The notes under the pieces were generated by a model, which made no database searches, was not told where the DNA came from, and saw nothing but the letters and a program-made list of their open reading frames with translations. Positions 42,236 to 50,728 of a stretch of DNA of 64,000 bases are shown one piece after another. The position numbers and the translations under genes are program-made. The DNA is from Pelosinus fermentans JBW45 (lineage in GTDB: Bacteria > Bacillota > Negativicutes > DSM-13327), in contig NZ_CP010978.1 in NCBI RefSeq assembly GCF_000271665.2, forward strand, positions 1,520,501-1,584,500. The letters are read 5' to 3'. Numbering within the stretch: position 1 is the stretch's first letter; each line of letters begins with the position of its first letter.

Positions 42236-42811
42236 TCAGAGATTCTTTAGCTCTGTCGATTCAGTAATGATTTGATTTACAATACCGTATTCGATTGCTT
42301 CTTGTGCGCCAAGCCAGTAATTTCTTTGCGTGTCTTTTTCTATCTTTTCTAAAGGCTGACCAGTGCCATCACTAATTAGCTTGTTGATTCTAGAGCGCAT
42401 TTTAATAATTTCATCAGCTTCAATTCGAATGTCACTGGCTTGTCCCTGGACTCCTCCAAGGGGCTGATGAATCATATAACGAGTGTTAGGCAGAGAATAA
42501 CGATTTTCTTTAGCCGCTGCCAGATAAATGGTGATGCCGGCGCTGGCAACCCAGCCAGTACCAATCACGATGACGCGTGGTTTAACAAATTTGATCATAT
42601 CGTGAATGGTATCGCCAGCCTCAACATGCCCTCCTTGGCTATTGAGAAACAACTTGATTGGCTGATCTCCGGCTTCTTCTAAGATCAATAGTTGTGCCAT
42701 TACTTTTGCTGCTACCGCTTGTGTAATTTCTCCAGAAATAATGATAGACCGGGTTTTTAAGATTCTTTCTTGCAGTTTTTCTTGATAACTTTCATTTTCA
42801 TGGTGTTCCAT
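42236..42811 (-). CDS. ClpP-family serine protease paralogue
   Basis: 191 residues from ATG 42811 (AAGGAAGGA about 10 bp upstream). The triad is present: Ser90 in GWVASAGITI, His115 in RYMIHQPLGG and Asp160 in KDTQRNYW. ClpP usually has a MASMGA-type nucleophile elbow; VASAGI differs. The chain lacks a clear N-terminal axial-loop sequence. It probably forms a ClpP-like barrel with an AAA+ partner encoded elsewhere, or acts alone as in TepA-like proteins. No clpX is adjacent, so this is likely a second ClpP. Confidence 0.85.
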   Translation of the reverse strand: MEHHENESYQEKLQERILKTRSIIISGEITQAVAAKVMAQLLILEEAGDQPIKLFLNSQGGHVEAGDTIHDMIKFVKPRVIVIGTGWVASAGITIYLAAAKENRYSLPNTRYMIHQPLGGVQGQASDIRIEADEIIKMRSRINKLISDGTGQPLEKIEKDTQRNYWLGAQEAIEYGIVNQIITESTELKNL

Positions 42812-43150
42812 AAATATCATTCCTTCCTTTTGGTGATCTCTATAGCAATCAAAATTGTCGAGAACATATAAAGTTGATCTTCTTTATTCTTGAAAGAAAT
42901 ACCTGCTTTTTGTCTGACTCTATACGAAAAATTATAACGACAATTTCTACAACGACAATCTAAGTCATGGGACATTACAAATTGTGATTTATTAAAAGTA
43001 AAGATTATATTTTAAAATTTAATATAAAAAAAAGTAGCAGAAACCTCTTGAATGTAGTAGAATATAACAAATGGATATTTAAATGTAGTTACAGCAGACA
43101 AAAAGTAGTGAAATTAACATCGAGAATATATGAAATGAGACTTGGCAATG

Positions 43151-43188
43151 GCGCCTGGGTTTATTAACTCAAGGTGCTTATTTTTTAT
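43151..43188 (+). terminator. Terminator-like hairpin in the leader of the YjiH gene
   Basis: GCGCCT pairs with AGGTGC and GGGTT with AACTC around TATT, followed by TTATTTTTT. It sits 90 bp before the gene it would switch off, so it may be an attenuator. The gap 42821-43279 is otherwise AT-rich without a gene. Confidence 0.6.
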
Positions 43189-43279
43189 ATAGAAGATGTA
43201 GAAGGAGGAATAAAAAAGGTCAACATGTTAGAAAAACCGTTGCCAAAGAATATTAGGATAAGAAATAGGAGGTATACCA

Positions 43280-43939
43280 GTGGATAAACAAGAGAAACAA
43301 AATAATGCAGCAGATACGAAAGTCTCCATAAAAGGATATATCGCATTAGCAATGGCCCTAATCGTATTTTCAGGAATTTTTGCTGGTGCACAAGGTTGGA
43401 TTTCAGCATTTGATTTTGACACACTGTGTGGAAAATTCGGAACGATGAAGGATGGAAGTAAAGCAACTTTTGCTGGGATAGGTGGCAATGGTGCCAAAGA
43501 TGGTTTTTTATTTGCCCTTGGTCTTCTTCCAAGTGTTATGCTAGCTATGGGAATTATTGAAGTTGTAGAGCATCTTGGTGGTCTTAAAGCGGCACAAAAA
43601 TTACTATCACCAATTCTTCGTCCATTGCTGGGTATCCCCGGTATTACTGGTATTGCATTAGTTTCCAGTCTGCAAAGTACAGATGCTGGAGCGGGAATGA
43701 CACGGGTATTATATGATACTGGCGAAATTACAGAAAAAGAAAAATTGATTTTTTCGGCCTTTCAATTTACAGCAGGTGGTACAGTAACCAATTATCTAAG
43801 TTCAGGTTCCGCTTTATTTTCATTTTTGACGGTACCCATGTCGATACCCTTAGTTGTACTGTTGGTAATGAAAATAGTTGGTGCTAATATTATGCGACTG
43901 TATGTAACTAAGTTTTGCAAAGAGGAGCTGAGCTCATGA
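43280..43939 (+). CDS. YjiH-like nucleoside-gate membrane protein
   Basis: 219 residues from GTG after AGGAGG. About five helices: YIALAMALIVFSGIFAGAQG, FLFALGLLPSVMLAMGIIEV, GIPGITGIALVSSLQSTDAG and others. The GATE-type motif LQSTDAGAGMTRVLYDTGEI identifies the spore-maturation/nucleoside-recognition fold. It overlaps the next gene by 4 bp, and the pair probably works as one transporter in the inner membrane. The M20 amidohydrolase next to it hints that the cargo is a peptide-like or N-acyl compound. Confidence 0.85.
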   Translation: MDKQEKQNNAADTKVSIKGYIALAMALIVFSGIFAGAQGWISAFDFDTLCGKFGTMKDGSKATFAGIGGNGAKDGFLFALGLLPSVMLAMGIIEVVEHLGGLKAAQKLLSPILRPLLGIPGITGIALVSSLQSTDAGAGMTRVLYDTGEITEKEKLIFSAFQFTAGGTVTNYLSSGSALFSFLTVPMSIPLVVLLVMKIVGANIMRLYVTKFCKEELSS

Positions 43940-44388
43940 ATGATAAAACAGTAATCGATGTTTTTGTCGATGGTGCAAAAAAAGGCTGGCATGTGGGGAT
44001 CAATAATATAATCCCAAATGTACTTATGGCTTATGTATGTATTCAAATCTTAAAACTCACAGGGTTATTAGATTTATTAGGGAATGTATTTGCTCCTGTT
44101 ATGGCTATCTTTGGTTTGCCCGGTCAAGCCATTATGGTACTAATTAGCGCTCTGATGTCAATGGGAGGGGCTGTTGGGGTAGCTCATGCTCTTTATACTA
44201 ATGGTGTTCTCACAGGTGCTCACATTACGATTCTAATTCCTGCAATTTACCTCATGGGGTCAAAGATTCAATACTTAGGTCGCTTATTAGGCACGGTGGG
44301 TGTCAATCCCAAGTATTATCCCATTATGTTAGGAATTTCTATTTGTAATGCTGTAATCTCCATGTTCATTATGCGACTGCTTGCGTAA
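43936..44388 (+). CDS. YjiG-like nucleoside-gate membrane protein
   Basis: 150 residues. I start at ATG 43936, which overlaps the previous stop as ATGA and has GAGGAG upstream; the longer TTG frame from 43915 is unlikely. Helices include NIIPNVLMAYVCIQILKLTG and IMVLISALMSMGGAVGVAHA. The gate-type SMGGAVGVA and GSKIQYLGRLLGTVG blocks match YjiG. It forms the second half of a two-gene carrier with the preceding protein. Confidence 0.85.
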   Translation: MNDKTVIDVFVDGAKKGWHVGINNIIPNVLMAYVCIQILKLTGLLDLLGNVFAPVMAIFGLPGQAIMVLISALMSMGGAVGVAHALYTNGVLTGAHITILIPAIYLMGSKIQYLGRLLGTVGVNPKYYPIMLGISICNAVISMFIMRLLA

Positions 44389-44411
44389 AATAAATATAGG
44401 AAGGTATTACT

Positions 44412-45533
44412 ATGAATGATTTAGCAAAAAGAGTTAAAGAAGTCTGGAGTTTTCTTCATACTATACCTGAGGTTGGTTTTGAAGAATTTAAAACAGCAGC
44501 TTATTTGGCCCAGGAGCTTAGAAAAGCAAATTTTGATGTAAAAACAGGAATCGGTGGAACTGGCGTAATTGGAATGTTAGATAGTGGTCATCCAGGACCT
44601 ACGATTTGCTTACGTGGGGATATGGATGCGTTAGCCCATCATATTAATAATCAAGACTGTGCGATTCATTCTTGTGGTCATGATGCCCATTCGGCTATGG
44701 TACTGACTGTGGCTGAATACATAGCGGCTCAGGGTATTAAAAAGGGTAAGGTGAAAATTTTATTCCAGCCAGCAGAAGAAAAGTTATTTGGCGCCCTTCG
44801 TACCATTGAAGACGGTGTGATTGATGATGTAGATGTTCTTCTGGGAATCCATTTACGACCCATTCAAGAGGCAAAGCTAAATCAAGCGACTCCAGCATTG
44901 TGTCATGGAGCCAGTTATGTAATGGAGGCAGAAATTCAAGGCAAGGCTAGCCATGGGGCTAGACCACATTTAGGGATTAATGCGATTGATGGTGCTGCGG
45001 CAGTGGTGAATGCCATTAATGCGATTCACATGAATCCAGTTGTTCCGGCAACTGTTAAAGTTACGAAACTACAAGCGGGAGGGGCCGCGGTAAATGCCAT
45101 TCCCGACATTGCAAAGATGGCCTTTGATTTACGTGCTCAAGATAATCAGATTATGGAAGAACTACAGAAAAAAGCAATACAAGCAATCGAAGGTGGGGCA
45201 TCTAGCATAGGAGCTCATGGGGTGGTTCGATTAGTAGGTGGTTGTCCGGCAGCTGTTTATCATGATGATGTTATTATTATAGCAAGAAGAGCCATTGTAG
45301 CTGTGCTGGGAGAAGACGGTTTACTTGATCCAATTACCACTCCTGGAGGCGAAGATTTTCATTTTTTTGTCCAGCATAAACCTAGCTTAAAAACAGGTTA
45401 TATTGGTTTGGGAGCAGATTTAACGCCTGGATTACATAGTCCGGATATGGTCTTTGATCAAGCGGCACTGATTAACGGTGTTCAAATTCTCATTTATATG
45501 GTGAATGAGCTAATTGGTATCGGTAAAGAATAA
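44412..45533 (+). CDS. M20-family amidohydrolase
   Basis: 373 residues. Metal-site motifs are present: CLRGDMDALAHH, HSCGHDAHSAMVLTVAEYIA, LFQPAEEKLFGALRTIEDGV and the late TPGGEDFHFFV. The dimerisation domain has MEAEIQGKASHGARPHLGIN. Members hydrolyse N-acyl amino acids, aminobenzoyl-glutamate or indole conjugates in the cytoplasm with two metal ions. It lies 23 bp behind the YjiH/YjiG pair, so import followed by deacylation is a reasonable model. Confidence 0.92.
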   Translation: MNDLAKRVKEVWSFLHTIPEVGFEEFKTAAYLAQELRKANFDVKTGIGGTGVIGMLDSGHPGPTICLRGDMDALAHHINNQDCAIHSCGHDAHSAMVLTVAEYIAAQGIKKGKVKILFQPAEEKLFGALRTIEDGVIDDVDVLLGIHLRPIQEAKLNQATPALCHGASYVMEAEIQGKASHGARPHLGINAIDGAAAVVNAINAIHMNPVVPATVKVTKLQAGGAAVNAIPDIAKMAFDLRAQDNQIMEELQKKAIQAIEGGASSIGAHGVVRLVGGCPAAVYHDDVIIIARRAIVAVLGEDGLLDPITTPGGEDFHFFVQHKPSLKTGYIGLGADLTPGLHSPDMVFDQAALINGVQILIYMVNELIGIGKE

Positions 45534-45562
45534 ACGTATGACACGAAGTACATCCGTATATG

Positions 45563-45596
45563 AAGCAGCACCACTCTAGAAAGAGTGGTGCTGCTT
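45563..45596. terminator. Bidirectional terminator
   Basis: AAGCAGCACCACTCT pairs perfectly with AGAGTGGTGCTGCTT around a 4-base loop, between convergent genes. The T-run is weak on both sides. Confidence 0.75.
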
Positions 45597-45602
45597 AGCG
45601 TA

Positions 45603-46445
45603 TTAAAAATTAAAATTGTCTGGATCAGAGCCAACGCGCTGGTTTTGATTTAAAGCATCGATTTGTTCCAGATCTTCTTTGGTCAGCTCGAAATCAAACA
45701 CATTTGAATTTTCAATGATACGGTGTTCCTTTATTGATTTAGGAATGGTTACGACATCATTCTGCAAGTCCCAGCGTATGATCACCTGAGCTATTGATTT
45801 GCCGTATTTGTCAGCAATCCCTTGTAATGTAGGATTATCTAACAGCCTGCCCTGCATCAAGGGAGACCATGCTTCAAACTGGATGCCTTGTTCTTTACAA
45901 AAGGCTCGCAGTTCTTTCTGTATGAGGCGGGGATGAAATTCCACTTGATTGATCATTGGTTTGATGGTAGAATCCTGGAATACATCTTTCAAATGATGAA
46001 CATGGAAATTACTGACTCCGATGGCGCGAACTCGCCCTTCATGATAGATGCGTTCTAAGGCTCTCCATGTATCTTTATATTTTCCTTTTACTGGCCAGTG
46101 AATCAGATATAAATCCAGATAATCTAAATCAAGTTTTTTTAGGCTTGTTTGATAGGCTTCTAAGGTGGAGTCGTATCCTTGATCTGCATTCCAGACTTTT
46201 GAGGTTACAAACAAGTCTTCTCTAGCAATACCAGTTTCCTGCAAACCCTCTTTAATACCTTGGCCTACGCCTTCCTCGTTTCCGTAAATAGCTGCTGTAT
46301 CAATACTTCGATAACCATATTTGATGGCAGTCCTTACAGCGTCAACAACTTCAGAACCTTCTTTTACCTTAAAGACTCCTAAACCAAGCCAAGGAATCTT
46401 TACTCCATTCGCTAATGTGATTGTATCTTGCAGATTCTTTGCCAT
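45603..46445 (-). CDS. Aldo/keto reductase
   Basis: 280 residues. I start at ATG 46445 (MAKNLQDTITLANG), 10 bp after AGGAGG, dropping 35 spurious residues of the longer frame. The AKR tetrad is seen: Asp in YRSIDTAAIYGNE with Tyr in the same block, Lys in VTSKVWNAD, and His in LYLIHWPVK. The NADP-binding end TIPKSIKEHRIIEN is typical of the 2,5-diketo-gluconate reductase group. It reduces aldehydes and ketones in the cytoplasm. It has no operon partner. Confidence 0.93.
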   Translation of the reverse strand: MAKNLQDTITLANGVKIPWLGLGVFKVKEGSEVVDAVRTAIKYGYRSIDTAAIYGNEEGVGQGIKEGLQETGIAREDLFVTSKVWNADQGYDSTLEAYQTSLKKLDLDYLDLYLIHWPVKGKYKDTWRALERIYHEGRVRAIGVSNFHVHHLKDVFQDSTIKPMINQVEFHPRLIQKELRAFCKEQGIQFEAWSPLMQGRLLDNPTLQGIADKYGKSIAQVIIRWDLQNDVVTIPKSIKEHRIIENSNVFDFELTKEDLEQIDALNQNQRVGSDPDNFNF

Positions 46446-46592
46446 AATACGATAACCTCCTATTTTTATTAATACACGTAACATATCTACTAAAGAATAC
46501 CATTTATATGTTGAGTATATAGTTGATTTTGAATTTCCACAAGTAGGCACTTTTAAGTGACAGATATTTTATCAGTATAAGGCAGTGAATTT

Positions 46593-47003
46593 CTACAACT
46601 TGAGACACAGCCAGGTTGCATCTACAATTTTTTTTCCTTCACAGAAAGCAGTTCCGGTTTGTTTGAGTATTTTATCGGTAATCTTAAGATTCTTCACGAT
46701 CATGGTAACTGGGATATTGGGTTCAACAAAATCGAAAAAACGAGCAGTTTCGATAGATGCTAAACCCCATAAGGCTTTAGTAAATAGTCCTGTATCATTG
46801 ACTCCTGCACCGCCGCATTGCACGATGGATTCAATCAGAATGGAATGAGGCACGATTTTTTTGCCAGGGAAATATTCTTGAAAATATAGAAAGGTTGCAT
46901 CATAGGTTTTCCTTCCTATGATCTCATCTCGATTTGCAGAAATAATTTCGTCAACAAATAAAAATGGATAGCGTTGTGGGAGCAATGTTTCAATAGCCTT
47001 CAT
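46593..47003 (-). CDS. FabZ-like hotdog protein without the catalytic His
   Basis: 136 residues. The frame follows FabZ from the start (ETLLPQRYPFLFVDEIISAN) through LIESIVQCGGAGV and RFFDFVEPNIPVTMIV to the end. In FabZ the active site reads GHFPGxPxxPG with a Glu about 14 residues later. Here it is EYFPGKKIVPHSILIE: the His is Tyr, while the Glu is kept. The usual LPHRYPF is also LPQRYPF. A 3-hydroxyacyl-ACP dehydratase reaction is doubtful; thioester binding or another thioesterase-type role is possible. ATG follows AGGAGG. Confidence 0.75.
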   Translation of the reverse strand: MKAIETLLPQRYPFLFVDEIISANRDEIIGRKTYDATFLYFQEYFPGKKIVPHSILIESIVQCGGAGVNDTGLFTKALWGLASIETARFFDFVEPNIPVTMIVKNLKITDKILKQTGTAFCEGKKIVDATWLCLKL

Positions 47004-47060
47004 GCACGAAGCCTCCTAAAAGGATCTGTTATTCTACAGGTAACAGTCCATTGGGGAATT

Positions 47061-47099
47061 AAAAGGTCAGATTCTCTAGGGAGAGATTCTGACCTTTTT
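47061..47099 (-). terminator. Stranded terminator, probably an old ligase 3-prime end
   Basis: AAAAGGTCAGATTCTCT pairs with AGAGATTCTGACCTTTT with one mismatch. On the minus strand it follows the decayed ligase end at 47131-47181, yet no intact minus-strand gene now leads into it. Confidence 0.65.
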
Positions 47100-47130
47100 A
47101 TGATGTGTAAATGTTTCCGATTCTTTAAGT

Positions 47131-47181
47131 TGATTCTATCAATTTTTTCATTTAAATTCAATGATATTCAGTAAGAAAGAT
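47131..47181 (-). pseudogene. Decayed copy of the acyl-CoA ligase 3-prime end
   Basis: About 51 bp matches 47666-47717, the last coding part of the ligase, with only about seven differences and one gap. Read on the minus strand it gives IFLTEYH then stops where the live copy reads IFLDEIP. The segment between the two copies holds a small plus-strand gene and a half repeat. Confidence 0.75.
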
Positions 47182-47277
47182 GGTTTTCTGCAGCAAAAGC
47201 TAGGAGATTTGAGATCAAGAGAAATTTTCTATTTAGTGTTATAATAGAATACACTAGAATTTTAAGGAGGAAGAAAG

Positions 47278-47544
47278 ATGCTTTATAGGTATATTGATAT
47301 GAATCCTTTTTTGCTTACTATGGGAATCATGCCTGCTATAGCCGTTTTTCTAGGAATATCTGCTATTGTTTTAAAAAAGAAATATATAGCCATCGTTATT
47401 TCATTTCTTTTGCCTTTAGTATTTCTAACGACAAATCGGGAGACTTTTATTGCAAATCTCGATGCCTGGCTTCTTTGGGGAGTACTATATGGAGCAATTA
47501 CCTATGGAACTGAAAAGTTATTAGCATATGTAAGAAATAAATAA
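47278..47544 (+). CDS. Small membrane protein, DUF2651-like
   Basis: 88 residues from ATG after AAGGAGGAAG. Three helices: FLLTMGIMPAIAVFLGISAI, YIAIVISFLLPLVFLTT and LDAWLLWGVLYGAITYGTEK. The MNPFLL opening and size resemble YbeF/DUF2651 proteins of unknown role. It lies on an insert flanked by the direct repeat of the ligase gene end, so it may have arrived with that DNA. Confidence 0.65.
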   Translation: MLYRYIDMNPFLLTMGIMPAIAVFLGISAIVLKKKYIAIVISFLLPLVFLTTNRETFIANLDAWLLWGVLYGAITYGTEKLLAYVRNK

Positions 47545-47587
47545 AAGAATAGCGATGTCATTTCTCAAATAGAGAAGGTATAAGTTT

Positions 47588-47661
47588 TGTTCCCTTTGTG
47601 TCCTTTGCGTCTTTGTGGTTCATAAAATTATTTTATATTTTAAGGATGCGAAGCGTTTTTT
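47588..47661. repeat. Dispersed palindromic repeat, family B half copy
   Basis: Only the right side is present: TCCCTTTGTGTCCTTTGCG, TCTTTGTGGTTCATAAAA and the end block GGATGCGAAGCGTTTTTT seen in family A. It abuts the ligase stop. Confidence 0.7.
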
Positions 47662-48956
47662 AGGCTGATTCTATCAATTTTTCCATTTGAATTCAATGGT
47701 ATTTCATCAAGAAAGATAACTCTTTGAGGACAATAATGGGGACGCATTTTCTTATGGCAAAAATCTAGGACCTCGCCAGCCGTCAGAGATGGCTGATTTT
47801 TAACAATCCATGCACAGACTTTTTGTCCCCGTATTGGATCATCAATTCCTCCGACAACAACTTGAGCGATTCCAGGGCATTGGAGCAGAGCTGTTTCTAC
47901 CTGCTCTGGGATTACTTTGATGCCTCCAGTATTGATGATGCCATGCTTACGTCCCAATAAATATAAATAGCCTCTCTCATCTAATCGGCCTAAATCCTCT
48001 ACAGATGCTTTTGGTCGATAGGCGGGAGCGATATAGGGACTTTCGATCCAGATGATATCATCTTCAATTGAGATTATTACGTGAGGGAATGCCCGGCCTA
48101 CGGAATCGGGACGTTCTAAAAGATCTTTGGCAGTGGAGTAACTCACATGACCCAGTTCACTCGCCCCATAGTATTCAAAGATTTCTGCTGATGGAAAGTA
48201 CGCTAGGAGGGCTTGGAGAGTCGGCAGATCCATCTTTGCTCCACAGGTTACTATTGAGTGCAGCTTTGTCAGTGGAGCTTTCATATTCTTAAGCAAAATT
48301 TTATAGTTTGCAGGCACCATAAAAATAGCACTTATATGGTAAGATTCTATCTCTCGAACCCAGGTGCGAGGCATGTGAGTGCTGGCAAACATCACAGTGC
48401 CGCCTTCAAACAGAACATGCAGACAGGCATTCAAGTTTGCAGTATATACCAGGGAACTCACTAAATAGAGAGTATCTGCATTTGAAAGTTGAAAAACCAT
48501 GCTTTGACTCGGAAAAGCCCTAGCCCAGCTTTGGTGATCACGCCATATTAACTTAGGAGTTCCAGTGCTTCCCGAGCTCAAGGCCCCTAAAAAGAGATCT
48601 TCTGGGTGAATCTCTGGCAATAATGGAGTAGAGGCGGCTGGAAACTGAAAACTTTCATCGATATACAGTGTTAATTGATGAGTGTCCATAAGAGCTGCAC
48701 ATACTTCTTCCGAGGTGGAAGTATCGATGAAGACACAAGCACCTCCTGCTTTGATGATCCCAAAGAAATAACATAGTTGGGAAAGAGGGTTGGCAAGTTT
48801 AAGCAAAACTTTGTCACCCTTTTTTATTTGCACTGCAAGGTGATGGGCAAGATCATCAACTTGTTGAGTAAATTGCCGATAGGTAAGATGTATATTGCCA
48901 TACATGAGACAAATTTTATCTTCTGGCTTTTCATGTAAACCACTATAAATCAGCAT
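47640..48956 (-). CDS. Acyl-CoA ligase (AMP-binding), YhfT-like
   Basis: 438 residues, shorter than most ANL enzymes because the N-terminus is compact. Motifs: P-loop ALSSGSTGTPKLIWRD, A5 EYYGASELGHVSYS, A7 DLGRLDERGYLYLLGRKHGI, and A10 LNSNGKIDRI with the catalytic Lys. It activates a carboxylic acid as acyl-AMP and then makes the CoA ester. It lies 3 bp after the thiolase gene in an operon led by bioY, the same trio as Bacillus yhfU-yhfS-yhfT. A role in fatty-acid or pimelate-like precursor supply for biotin is an inference. Confidence 0.88.
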   Translation of the reverse strand: MLIYSGLHEKPEDKICLMYGNIHLTYRQFTQQVDDLAHHLAVQIKKGDKVLLKLANPLSQLCYFFGIIKAGGACVFIDTSTSEEVCAALMDTHQLTLYIDESFQFPAASTPLLPEIHPEDLFLGALSSGSTGTPKLIWRDHQSWARAFPSQSMVFQLSNADTLYLVSSLVYTANLNACLHVLFEGGTVMFASTHMPRTWVREIESYHISAIFMVPANYKILLKNMKAPLTKLHSIVTCGAKMDLPTLQALLAYFPSAEIFEYYGASELGHVSYSTAKDLLERPDSVGRAFPHVIISIEDDIIWIESPYIAPAYRPKASVEDLGRLDERGYLYLLGRKHGIINTGGIKVIPEQVETALLQCPGIAQVVVGGIDDPIRGQKVCAWIVKNQPSLTAGEVLDFCHKKMRPHYCPQRVIFLDEIPLNSNGKIDRISLKNASHP

Positions 48957-48959
48957 TTT

Positions 48960-50114
48960 TTAACACCTTTCAATAAGGGTTGCAATTCCCATGCCTCCCA
49001 CGGCTCCGATCGCAGCAATTCCGCGCTGGCCGTCTACTTGCTGCAAGGCTTTTAGTAAATGCAGTAAGATGATTGCTCCAGAGGCTCCGTAGGGATGACC
49101 ATAGGCTAAGGCACCTCCCAGTATATTGGTCTTATCCAGGCTAAAATTCAATTGACGGCAGCAGGCCAGGATTTTTACGGCAAAAGCCTCATTAATTTCA
49201 AGGGCATCGATATCCTTTACCTGTAATTTGTTTTGCCGCAATAATTTTTGAATGGAGTCAACGGGTCCTAATGGGAAAAGGTTGGGGTCACAGCCACAGC
49301 TTGCTGTACCAGTTATCATTGCTTGTGGTTTTAAATTATATTTTTTTAGCGCATTTGAAGAGGCCAGGAGAATTAGGGCGGCTCCATCATGTTTTAAGCA
49401 GGTATTTCCCGCTGTGATTTTGCCTTCTGCCTTAAAAACCGGTTGCATTCGTTCTAAGAGTTTCAGACTCATACGGCTTCTGATACATTCATCGGAATGA
49501 ATGACTTTGCCTGCTGTTTGGATAGGCGTGATGATATCCTTAAATACATCTTGTTCTTTTGTCATAGAGGCTCTTCTATGACTTTCAAGAGCTAATGCAT
49601 CCATATCTTCTCGAGAAATGGACAGATATTCTGCAAGGTATTCTGCTGCATCCCCGACTTCTGGATCACCGACTGCTGGAGTGGAGAAAGGGGCTCTTTC
49701 GTAATACACATGTTCCCCTTGAAAGCGCGGGTCAGCAGGATTGAACTGCCGTCTAGGAGCCAAACTCGTGCTTTCGACGCCTCCGGCGAGTACTAGTTCG
49801 GTCTGACCCGATTGGATTTGACTAACGGCCAAATTAATAGCACTTAATCCGGAACCGCACTGGGTATCAACGGAAATGGCAGGAATACTATACGGCCAGC
49901 CTGCTGCAAGCACCGAAACCCTGGCAATATTACCGCCCGGGCCTACCGCATTTCCCAAGATGGCTTGATCGATGTCATTTGGCGATAGGTTGTATTTATG
50001 AATTACTTCATTTAAGATAATAGATGCGAGTTGTTCAGGCAGTAGATCTTTTAAAAATCCGTCCGTTTTTCCGATGGGGGTTCTCAGACCACCAATCATA
50101 TATACTGGATTCAT
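48960..50114 (-). CDS. Thiolase (acetyl-CoA acyltransferase), YhfS-like
   Basis: 384 residues. The nucleophile is Cys86 in VDTQCGSGLSAINL, and the His motif is AYGHPYGASGAIILLH. The second catalytic Cys, normally in a late CxGGGxG block, is not where expected: the segment reads IAAIGAVGGMGIATLIERC. Activity may therefore be altered. The family condenses or cleaves acyl-CoA in the cytoplasm. Its last base overlaps bioY and the ligase follows, so the three are translated together. Confidence 0.88.
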   Translation of the reverse strand: MNPVYMIGGLRTPIGKTDGFLKDLLPEQLASIILNEVIHKYNLSPNDIDQAILGNAVGPGGNIARVSVLAAGWPYSIPAISVDTQCGSGLSAINLAVSQIQSGQTELVLAGGVESTSLAPRRQFNPADPRFQGEHVYYERAPFSTPAVGDPEVGDAAEYLAEYLSISREDMDALALESHRRASMTKEQDVFKDIITPIQTAGKVIHSDECIRSRMSLKLLERMQPVFKAEGKITAGNTCLKHDGAALILLASSNALKKYNLKPQAMITGTASCGCDPNLFPLGPVDSIQKLLRQNKLQVKDIDALEINEAFAVKILACCRQLNFSLDKTNILGGALAYGHPYGASGAIILLHLLKALQQVDGQRGIAAIGAVGGMGIATLIERC

Positions 50115-50662
50115 CAGCGCGATCCAGCTTTTTGGAGTTGTCGATTTACAGCTGCGCCCACAACCGTTGCGACAAAGGCTTTAAATAAATCTCCTGGTAT
50201 ATAGGGAAGAGCACCGACAGTGAAGGCCTTTTCTAATCCCATGCCTGTAACAAAACCCAACCATAGTACTCCGAAAGTATAAACAATAATGATACCACCT
50301 AGTACATTTACGAGAGCCAGGCGCCATTTGTTGTTGTGTTGTCCCTTTAATAGGGCAATCACAATGGCTCCTACTAAGAAGCCAAGGAGATATCCACCTC
50401 TCGGACCAACAATAATGCCAATTCCCCCTGTCATACCTGCAAAGACAGGCACGCCTACAGCACCAAGCAGTAGAAAGGTCAATACGCTGTAAGCAGCTTG
50501 TCTTACTGTTAGTATGCTGCCTGCCAGCATAATAGCCAGAGACTGACCTGTGACAGGAACAGGACTAATTGGCAGTGGTATGGCAACTAGTCCGAGTACT
50601 GCGATTAAAGCTGCGAAAAGTGCTGCATAAACAAAATCAGTTACGTTATTTCTTCTTGACAT
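50114..50662 (-). CDS. bioY: Biotin transporter BioY
   Basis: 182 residues with about six helices. BioY signature: AALIAVLGLVAIPLPISPVP, VTGQSLAIMLAGSILTVRQA, and GPRGGYLLGFLVGAIV. It is the substrate-binding unit of the ECF-type biotin uptake system; ECF ATPase and T components are not encoded here. The BirA-type operator 90 bp upstream means it is made when biotin is scarce. It heads a three-gene operon. ATG follows GGAGG. Confidence 0.95.
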   Translation of the reverse strand: MSRRNNVTDFVYAALFAALIAVLGLVAIPLPISPVPVTGQSLAIMLAGSILTVRQAAYSVLTFLLLGAVGVPVFAGMTGGIGIIVGPRGGYLLGFLVGAIVIALLKGQHNNKWRLALVNVLGGIIIVYTFGVLWLGFVTGMGLEKAFTVGALPYIPGDLFKAFVATVVGAAVNRQLQKAGSR

Positions 50663-50728
50663 TATTTTCCTCCCTGATCAGCGTAAAAAATACGTTTTAG
50701 CCGTTCTAATATTCATAACTCAAGAAAA

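Noticed and set aside
43141-43188. Known riboswitch (ZTP, SAM or guanidine) before yjiH
   Set aside because: The GCGCCTGGG piece looked suggestive, but none of the conserved motifs of those classes is present around it.
46446-46550. N-terminal extension of the aldo/keto reductase
   Set aside because: No family member has it and the AGGAGG site lies just before ATG 46445.
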